A stretch of 6,531 nt of DNA. Source: Bacteroidota bacterium (GTDB taxonomy: Bacteria; Bacteroidota; Bacteroidia; Chitinophagales; LD1). This document shows, in pieces, positions 1 through 4,061 of the stretch (the stretch's first letter is position 1; every line of letters starts with the position of its first letter). A program made the position numbers and the translations under genes. The notes under the pieces were generated by a model. It did not search any database and was not told the origin of the DNA. It saw only the letters and a list, made by a program, of their open reading frames with translations. The stretch is taken from contig JAFDYM010000071.1 in the NCBI GenBank assembly GCA_018267435.1, positions 1 through 6,531 on the forward strand, given 5' to 3'.

Positions 1-729
1 AAAATACTATACGCCGAAACGCCGACCAACCCTGCAGTAGATATACTGGACTTAGAGAAGCTGGGAGCCATAGCGAAGAAGCATAACCTGATATTGATTA
101 TAGACAATTGCTTTGCTACGCCATACTTACAGCAGCCCATCAATTTCGGTGCGCACTTGGTAATACATAGCGCCACTAAGTTTATCGATGGTCAAGGTCG
201 TGTATTGGGTGGAGTAGTAGTTGGCCCTACTGATTTAGTGAAGGAGATATATGTCTTCTCGCGCAATACGGGACCTGCGCTTTCGCCGTTCAATGCTTGG
301 GTGTTATCGAAGAGTTTGGAAACATTGGCCGTGCGCATGGATAGGCACTGCGATAATGCTTTGAAGTTGGCGGAATACTTGGAGCATAACGATGCGGTAA
401 GTTGGGTGAAGTATCCTTTCTTAAAATCTCACCCGCAATATGCAATAGCGAAGAAACAAATGAAGGCAGGCGGTGCTGTAGTAGCCTTTGAACTGAAGGG
501 CGGAGTAGAAGCAGGCAAGGCGTTTTTAGATAAGCTACAAATGCTATCATTAAGCGCTAACCTTGGCGACACGCGCACCATAGTTACGCACCCTGCTTCT
601 ACTACACACAGCAAGCTAAGCGAAGCAGAGAGATTAGCGGCGGGTATAACGCCGGGCTTGGTGCGTGTATCGGCAGGCTTGGAACACATTGATGATATAA
701 TTACGGATATAGCGCAAGCGCTGAAGTAG
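1..729 (+). CDS. metZ: O-succinylhomoserine sulfhydrylase-like PLP enzyme, 3' part only
   Basis: This is the C-terminal 242 residues of a Cys/Met-metabolism PLP enzyme; the reading frame is open to base 1, so about 150 N-terminal residues lie outside the window (family members are near 390-400 residues). Visible marks are the ETPTNP motif at bases 16-33, the IDNCFATP motif whose aspartate (103-105) should hold the pyridine nitrogen of PLP, and HSATKF, whose lysine (178-180) should form the Schiff base. The following DGQGRVLGG and the later NLGDTRTIVTHPASTTH and GLVRVSAGLE blocks resemble MetZ more than cystathionine gamma-synthase or MetC. The expected reaction is O-succinyl- (or O-acetyl-) homoserine plus sulfide to homocysteine, in the cytoplasm. 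Substrate choice inside this family cannot be settled from sequence alone, so the symbol is probable rather than certain. It is followed by a 224-base repeat-rich gap and is probably not co-transcribed with the his genes. Confidence 0.85.
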   Translation, partial: KILYAETPTNPAVDILDLEKLGAIAKKHNLILIIDNCFATPYLQQPINFGAHLVIHSATKFIDGQGRVLGGVVVGPTDLVKEIYVFSRNTGPALSPFNAWVLSKSLETLAVRMDRHCDNALKLAEYLEHNDAVSWVKYPFLKSHPQYAIAKKQMKAGGAVVAFELKGGVEAGKAFLDKLQMLSLSANLGDTRTIVTHPASTTHSKLSEAERLAAGITPGLVRVSAGLEHIDDIITDIAQALK

Positions 730-743
730 GAGGAAGCGATTAA

Positions 744-784
744 CCACTAAGAGCACAAAGGGAAGAAACACAAAGGGCACAAAG
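744..784 (-). repeat. phased 9-mer array (CTYTGTGNN), minus orientation
   Basis: Read on the minus strand, this stretch is a run of related 9-base units: CTTTGTGCC, CTTTGTGTT, a 6-base spacer, CTTTGTGCT and CTTAGTGGT. On the plus strand CACAAAG occurs at 754-760, 769-775 and 778-784. It lies 15 bases after the metZ stop and reads away from the hairpin at 804-817. Similar units occur at 915-941, 2367-2390 and 3881-3919. No coding role is apparent. Confidence 0.7.
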
Positions 785-790
785 ATGAAT

Positions 791-838
791 ATGCTTCGCG
801 GTTCTCCCTTTAGGGAGTTAGAGGGTAAAGCGAAGCAT
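791..838. repeat. two-level hairpin, C-rich/G-rich REP-like; possible metZ terminator
   Basis: A perfect 9-bp outer stem pairs ATGCTTCGC (791-799) with GCGAAGCAT (830-838). Inside it lies a 5-bp hairpin, CTCCC (804-808) with GGGAG (813-817) around the loop TTTA. On the minus strand the inner part reads CCCTCTAACTCCCTAAAGGGAG, a style of repeat often seen in Bacteroidota gaps. The right arm runs into TTTTGTGTTT, so the structure could also end metZ transcription; the long loop and interrupted T tract make that uncertain. Confidence 0.6.
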
Positions 839-861
839 TTTGTGTTTGCATTTTAATCTGT

Positions 862-879
862 GTCCCCAAGCTTCGGGAC
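862..879. repeat. short quasi-palindrome
   Basis: GTCCC (862-866) pairs with GGGAC (875-879) around an 8-base loop that contains the AAGCTT palindrome. It sits between the larger hairpin at 791-838 and the 9-mer array at 915-941 and is probably another part of the repeat-filled metZ-hisH gap. It is too short to assign a role. Confidence 0.35.
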
Positions 880-914
880 TGTGGTAAAAAATGTATTTGG
901 TTTTTGTATTTAAT

Positions 915-941
915 CTCTGTGAACCCCGTGTTCTCAGTGCG
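915..941 (+). repeat. phased 9-mer array (CTYTGTGNN), plus orientation
   Basis: Three contiguous 9-base units, CTCTGTGAA, CCCCGTGTT and CTCAGTGCG, share the pattern C-N-C-N-G-T-G-N-N in exact 9-base phase. The array ends 12 bases before the hisH start, so it must lie in the hisH leader if transcription begins upstream of it. It is in the opposite orientation to the array at 744-784, which makes the metZ-hisH gap roughly an inverted repeat around the central hairpin. Confidence 0.65.
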
Positions 942-953
942 CGATAAAAGAAA

Positions 954-1526
954 ATGAAACTGGTAATAATAGATTATGGTGCGGGTAATACCCAGTCGGT
1001 CAAGTTTGCGTTTGAGCGCTTGGGCGTGCAGCCTGTGCTGAGCGATGATGCCGATGTAATCCGCAGTGCCGATAAGGTGCTCTTCCCCGGTGTGGGCCAT
1101 GCTAAGGCCGCCATGGATGTGCTGCAAGCAAAGGGCTTGGATAAGGTGATACCAATGTTGACACAACCTGTGTTGGGTATCTGCTTAGGTATGCAGTTAA
1201 TGTGCAAATACAGCGAAGAAGGCAGCGTGGATTGCTTAGGTATATTCGATGAAACAGTGAAGCTGTTCGAGCCGAAAATGAAGGTGCCGCATGTGGGTTG
1301 GAATACCACGCAAGGGCAATGGGCGCTATCGAAAGAAGAAGGCAGCTACTTTTACTTTGTGCATAGCTACTATGTGCCTAAGAACGAGCACACGGCTTTA
1401 ACGTGCAACTACATCGAACCCTTTTCGGCGGCTATGCATAAGGATAATTTTTATGCTGCACAGTTTCACCCTGAGAAGTCAGGAGAAGCGGGCGAGCGAT
1501 TACTAAAGCAATTCTTAGAACTATAA
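954..1526 (+). CDS. hisH: imidazole glycerol phosphate synthase, glutamine amidotransferase subunit HisH
   Basis: Class I glutamine amidotransferase of histidine synthesis. It releases ammonia from glutamine and passes it to HisF, which converts PRFAR to imidazole glycerol phosphate and AICAR. The full 190 residues are present, close to the usual 195-210. The start DYGAGN (7-12) is the typical N-terminal HisH motif; FPGVG (44-48) leads the oxyanion-side loop; GICLGMQ (75-81) carries the nucleophile Cys77; VPHVGWN (111-117) is the conserved interface segment; and QFHPEKSG (170-177) gives His172 and Glu174, completing the catalytic triad. The start codon is preceded only by an A-rich stretch, as is common in Bacteroidota. 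Its stop overlaps the hisA start (TAATG), implying translational coupling. The leader contains repeat arrays but no histidine-rich leader peptide that I can see. Confidence 0.97.
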   Translation: MKLVIIDYGAGNTQSVKFAFERLGVQPVLSDDADVIRSADKVLFPGVGHAKAAMDVLQAKGLDKVIPMLTQPVLGICLGMQLMCKYSEEGSVDCLGIFDETVKLFEPKMKVPHVGWNTTQGQWALSKEEGSYFYFVHSYYVPKNEHTALTCNYIEPFSAAMHKDNFYAAQFHPEKSGEAGERLLKQFLEL

Positions 1527-2239
1527 TGTACATCATACCAGCTATAGATATTATTGACGGCAAGTGCGTGCGCCTTACGCAGGGCGACTATGCGCAGAAG
1601 ACCGTGTATAACGAGAACCCCTTGGAGGTTGCCAAGCAATTTGAAGCGGCAGGCATTAAACGCTTGCACTTGGTAGATTTAGATGGCGCGAAGGCAAGCC
1701 ACATCGTTAACCACAAGGTGCTGCAAAGCATAGCAGGCAATACTTCGTTGCAAGTTGACTTTGGTGGCGGTATTAAAACCGATGCGGATATAGAGAAAGC
1801 CTTTGCAAGTGGTGCACACCAAATAACTGCAGGTAGCATTGCGGTTAAGAGCAAAGAAACCGTTGTGCGTTGGCTGCAACAATACGGCGTAGAGAAGATA
1901 ATATTAGGTGCCGATGTAAAAGGAGAGAGCATAGCCATCAGCGGTTGGCAGGACGATAGCGGCATTAATCTGTTTACGTTTTTAGAAGAGTATGTGGCAC
2001 TGGGTGTGCAATATGTTATCTGCACCGACATAGCGAAGGACGGCCTGTTGCAAGGCTCATCTATCGGCTTGTACAAATTGATATTGCAGCGCTTCCCTGA
2101 TTTGAAACTGATAGCCAGCGGAGGAGTAACAAGTGTTAGCGAGTTGATAGAACTACGAGATGCAGGCCTGTATGGTGCTATAGTTGGCAAGGCGTTTTAT
2201 GAGGGCAAGATAAGCTTGGAGGAGCTTTCTTCTTTTTAG
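1526..2239 (+). CDS. hisA: ProFAR isomerase HisA
   Basis: 1-(5-phosphoribosyl)-5-[(5-phosphoribosylamino)methylideneamino]imidazole-4-carboxamide isomerase, the Amadori-type step that makes PRFAR, the substrate of HisF/HisH. The protein has 237 residues, normal for this (beta-alpha)8 barrel. The two catalytic aspartates are visible at Asp8 (PAIDIIDGKCVRL) and Asp130 (ILGADVKG), with the conserved threonine at 167 (CTDIAKDG). The phosphate-binding glycines appear in both half-barrels: DFGGGI (78-83) and ASGGV (197-201), followed by AIVGKAFYEG (218-227). The start ATG shares its A with the TAA stop of hisH. After the stop there is a 166-base gap carrying a hairpin and a CTTTGTG array, so the tight spacing of the operon is broken here. 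Confidence 0.97.
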   Translation: MYIIPAIDIIDGKCVRLTQGDYAQKTVYNENPLEVAKQFEAAGIKRLHLVDLDGAKASHIVNHKVLQSIAGNTSLQVDFGGGIKTDADIEKAFASGAHQITAGSIAVKSKETVVRWLQQYGVEKIILGADVKGESIAISGWQDDSGINLFTFLEEYVALGVQYVICTDIAKDGLLQGSSIGLYKLILQRFPDLKLIASGGVTSVSELIELRDAGLYGAIVGKAFYEGKISLEELSSF

Positions 2240-2272
2240 TTGAGGGTAGGTAGCCTTGGTTAAGTTTTTCGA

Positions 2273-2305
2273 CCACCCCCAACCCTCTCCTATAAACAGG
2301 AGGGG
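2273..2305 (+). repeat. C-rich/G-rich REP-like hairpin between hisA and hisF
   Basis: A pyrimidine-rich head (CCACCCCCAAC, 2273-2283) leads into an 8-bp stem, CCTCTCCT (2284-2291) with AGGAGGGG (2298-2305), containing one G-U pair and the loop ATAAAC. It is not followed by a T tract, so it does not look like an intrinsic terminator, which agrees with hisF lying downstream in the same direction. It has the same general design as the hairpins at 804-817 and 4010-4034. Confidence 0.6.
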
Positions 2306-2366
2306 ACGAAGAAGGCGACAAGCTTTAACGAGATTGGATAAGTGGTAGAACGTTCTTCTTTTTAAA

Positions 2367-2390
2367 CTTTGTGGCTTTGTGCCTTCGTGG
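2367..2390 (+). repeat. phased 8-mer array (CTTTGTGN) upstream of hisF
   Basis: Three contiguous 8-base units, CTTTGTGG, CTTTGTGC and CTTCGTGG, begin at 2367, 2375 and 2383. They match the 9-mer units seen in other gaps but with a period of 8. The array ends 15 bases before the hisF ATG. It reads away from the hairpin at 2273-2305, 61 bases upstream. Confidence 0.7.
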
Positions 2391-2405
2391 CAATAAAACT
2401 TTTGA

Positions 2406-3161
2406 ATGTTAGCAAAACGCATTATACCTTGTTTAGATATTAAAGATGGCCGCACCGTAAAGGGTGTGAACTTTGAAAACCTGCGCGATGCCGGCGACCC
2501 TGTGGAACTGGCGAAGCTATATGCCGCTGAAGGTGCAGATGAATTGGTGTTCCTCGACATAACAGCTACGCACGAACGCCGCAAAACTTTGGCTGAATTG
2601 GTAGCGCGTATTGCCGCCAACATCAACATACCCTTTACCGTAGGTGGAGGTATAAGCAGCGTAGATGATGTGCAGGTGCTGCTGAAGAACGGCGCTGATA
2701 AAGTAAGCGTGAACAGTGCAGCTGTGCGCAATTCTCAATTGATAAATGACATAGCAGATAAGTTTGGCAGTCAGTGTTTGGTGTTGGCTATAGATGCTAA
2801 AGATGTAGCAGGACAATGGAAGGTGTTTCTGAATGGTGGGCGCTTAGAAACGGAGTTGGATTTATTTGTATGGGCGAAGGAAGCAGAGCAACGCGGTGCA
2901 GGTGAAATTTTGTTTACCAGTATGAACCACGATGGTACTAAGAATGGCTTCGCGAACGAGGCATTGGCGAGGTTATCAGTAACGGTAAACATACCAATCA
3001 TTGCATCGGGTGGTGCAGGCGCTATGCCGCACTTTGTTGATACCTTTTCGCAGGGCAAGGCAGATGCTGCACTGGCAGCAAGTATCTTTCACTTTAAAGA
3101 GATAGGGATACCGGAGCTGAAAGGCTACTTGGCTAAAGAAGGAATTGTTGTTCGGGTGTAG
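2406..3161 (+). CDS. hisF: imidazole glycerol phosphate synthase, cyclase subunit HisF
   Basis: Cyclase half of IGP synthase. It takes ammonia from HisH and PRFAR and yields IGP plus AICAR, which feeds purine synthesis. The 251-residue (beta-alpha)8 barrel is full length. Catalytic Asp11 lies in KRIIPCLDIKDGR and Asp130 in LVLAIDAK. The half-barrel phosphate sites are TVGGGIS (78-84) and ASGGAGAM (200-207). The TSMNHDGTKNG loop (171-181) with Asp176 is the family pattern, and the N-terminal MLAKRIIPCLD fits a start at this ATG, which is also the first residue expected for HisF. It is distinguished from its paralogue HisA by this N terminus and by the NHDGTKNG segment. There is no clear Shine-Dalgarno sequence. 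It is followed by a 111-base gap with nested inverted repeats before hisIE. Confidence 0.97.
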   Translation: MLAKRIIPCLDIKDGRTVKGVNFENLRDAGDPVELAKLYAAEGADELVFLDITATHERRKTLAELVARIAANINIPFTVGGGISSVDDVQVLLKNGADKVSVNSAAVRNSQLINDIADKFGSQCLVLAIDAKDVAGQWKVFLNGGRLETELDLFVWAKEAEQRGAGEILFTSMNHDGTKNGFANEALARLSVTVNIPIIASGGAGAMPHFVDTFSQGKADAALAASIFHFKEIGIPELKGYLAKEGIVVRV

Positions 3162-3169
3162 CGCATCAA

Positions 3170-3244
3170 AGATGTCATCGACAAGCGATAACATCTTGTA
3201 CTTTTGAGGGGGAGACGCGAGATGTTATCTGAAAGATGACATCT
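3170..3244. repeat. nested inverted repeat, four copies of AGATGTYATC, between hisF and hisIE
   Basis: The outer arms AGATGTCATC (3170-3179) and GATGACATCT (3235-3244) are perfect 10-bp complements. The inner arms GATAACATCT (3187-3196) and AGATGTTATC (3220-3229) are also perfect complements. All four arms are versions of one 10-mer differing at a single base, so arm 1 can instead pair with arm 2 (one C-A mismatch, 7-base loop) and arm 3 with arm 4 (one G-U pair, 5-base loop TGAAA). The central loop is 23 bases and includes GAGGGGGAG. It begins 8 bases after the hisF stop and ends 28 bases before the hisIE start. There is no T tract, so a terminator is unlikely. Confidence 0.85.
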
Positions 3245-3272
3245 CTGAATGACAGAATAAATAATAGGATAG

Positions 3273-3869
3273 ATGAAAATAGACTTTACCAAAAGCGATG
3301 GACTTGTACCCGCTATCATTCAAGATGCTGCTACCAACAAGGTGTTGATGTTGGGCTATATGAATGAAGAAGCCTTTAATAAAACACAGGTCGATAAGCG
3401 CGTTACGTTTTTCAGTCGCAGTAAGAACAGGCTGTGGACTAAAGGTGAAGAAAGTGGCAACTACCTAGATGTAGTTAGCATGGCCATCGACTGCGATAAT
3501 GATACGCTGCTTATAAAGGTAAAGCCGCACGGACCAGTATGCCACACAGGTGCCGATACTTGTTGGAACGAAAAGAACAGCGCAGATACCTTGGCGTTTA
3601 TAGCTGAACTGGAACAGACCATTACAGAACGTAGCAAAGCATCGATAGATGAATCATATGTTGCTAAGCTGATGAGTAGGGGCATAAACAAAGTAGCGCA
3701 GAAGGTAGGCGAAGAAGCCGTGGAGTTGGTGATAGAAGCGAAGGACAACAACGGCGATTTATTTCTTGGTGAGGCTGCAGATTTATTGTTCCACTACATG
3801 ATGCTGCTGCAAGCCAAAGGCTTTGCGCTGAAAGATGTAGTAGCTACTTTAGAAAAGCGGAAGAAATAA
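3273..3869 (+). CDS. hisIE: bifunctional phosphoribosyl-AMP cyclohydrolase / phosphoribosyl-ATP pyrophosphohydrolase HisIE
   Basis: A fused two-domain enzyme for histidine steps 2 and 3. The N-terminal HisI domain (about residues 1-105) opens the adenine ring of phosphoribosyl-AMP. It shows VLMLGYMNEEAF (24-35), FFSRSKNRLWTKGE (46-59), the acidic DCDND motif (73-77) and cysteines 74, 90 and 97 at the spacing of the zinc ligands (HGPVCHTGADTCW). The C-terminal HisE domain (about 107-198) is an all-helical MazG-like pyrophosphohydrolase with KVGEEAVELVIEAK (144-157) and EAADLLFHYMMLL (167-179), which supply the metal-binding carboxylates. At 198 residues it is the usual size for fused HisIE. 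The ATG gives the expected MKIDFTKSDGLVPAIIQD beginning. It is last of the four his genes; the next gene is unrelated and lies after 192 bases of repeat-bearing sequence. Confidence 0.97.
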   Translation: MKIDFTKSDGLVPAIIQDAATNKVLMLGYMNEEAFNKTQVDKRVTFFSRSKNRLWTKGEESGNYLDVVSMAIDCDNDTLLIKVKPHGPVCHTGADTCWNEKNSADTLAFIAELEQTITERSKASIDESYVAKLMSRGINKVAQKVGEEAVELVIEAKDNNGDLFLGEAADLLFHYMMLLQAKGFALKDVVATLEKRKK

Positions 3870-3880
3870 AAGCGGGTTCA

Positions 3881-3919
3881 CGCAGAGATAAATACAAAGG
3901 TCTCGCAGAGAACGCAAAG
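3881..3919 (-). repeat. degenerate phased 9-mer array (CTYTGYGNN), minus orientation
   Basis: Read on the minus strand, the units are CTTTGCGTT, CTCTGCGAG, a diverged stretch containing CCTTTGTA, and CTCTGCGTG. The best plus-strand marks are CGCAGAG at 3881-3887 and 3904-3910 and CGCAAAG at 3913-3919. It starts 11 bases after the hisIE stop and reads away from the hairpin at 4010-4034. It is the most diverged of the four arrays. Confidence 0.55.
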
Positions 3920-4009
3920 AAAATTAATGTAGTTGCTCTTCGTGAAACAGTATTATCATAGTTTAAAAAGAATACCTAAAACTTATACCTAATCGTATTC
4001 GTAAATGTT

Positions 4010-4046
4010 CTTCCCTCTCCTTGGGAGAGGGAAGATGCCGAAGGCA
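4010..4046 (-). repeat. C-rich/G-rich REP-like double hairpin upstream of the glycosyltransferase
   Basis: CTTCCCTCTCC (4010-4020) pairs perfectly over 11 bp with GGAGAGGGAAG (4024-4034) around a 3-base loop. A small second hairpin follows, TGCC (4036-4039) with GGCA (4043-4046). The tail GATGGGTGAGGTGAT reaches the glycosyltransferase start codon. On the minus strand it reads as a CCTCACCC head, a small hairpin and then a large hairpin, the layout of REP-like repeats found in many bacterial gaps. It may also shield or shape the ribosome-binding region. Confidence 0.7.
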
Positions 4047-4053
4047 GATGGGT

Positions 4054-4061
4054 GAGGTGAT
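4054..4061 (+). promoter_or_regulatory. Shine-Dalgarno-like GAGGTGAT abutting the start codon, within the repeat tail
   Basis: GAGGTGAT matches eight bases of the complement of the canonical 16S rRNA 3' end (AAAGGAGGTGATCC). The GAGG core is only 4 bases from the ATG, closer than usual, so its strength is doubtful. It supports ATG 4062 as the start; an in-frame TGA at 4053-4055 rules out any longer product. Confidence 0.4.

Noticed and set aside
730..953. Histidine attenuator leader or T-box ahead of hisH
   Set aside because: No short open frame with a run of CAT/CAC codons and no T-box core motif is visible; the structures are better explained as intergenic repeats.
880..953. Bacteroidota-type promoter (TTTG / TANNTTTG) for hisH
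   Set aside because: TATTTG and TTTTTG strings occur in the T-rich stretch, but no pair with the right consensus and spacing is convincing.
810..1166. 118-residue minus-strand frame over the metZ-hisH gap
   Set aside because: More than half is antisense to hisH and the rest is repeat sequence; no domain or plausible start signal.
1588..2190. 200-residue open frame on the minus strand inside hisA
   Set aside because: It is fully antisense to a hisA gene with all its catalytic motifs; its product is rich in Ser, Pro and Cys without family features, as expected of a shadow frame.
2153..2731. 192-residue minus-strand frame across the hisA-hisF gap
   Set aside because: It crosses the hairpin and the CTTTGTG array and lies antisense to two real genes; the product has low-complexity Ser/Thr runs and no recognisable domain.
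3162..3272. Intrinsic terminator after hisF
   Set aside because: Strong stems are present, but neither 3196-3230 nor the bases after 3244 contain a T tract.
730..3919. CRISPR array made of the CTTTGTG units
   Set aside because: Units are 8-9 bases, contiguous and degenerate, without unique spacers of 30 or so bases, and no cas gene is present.
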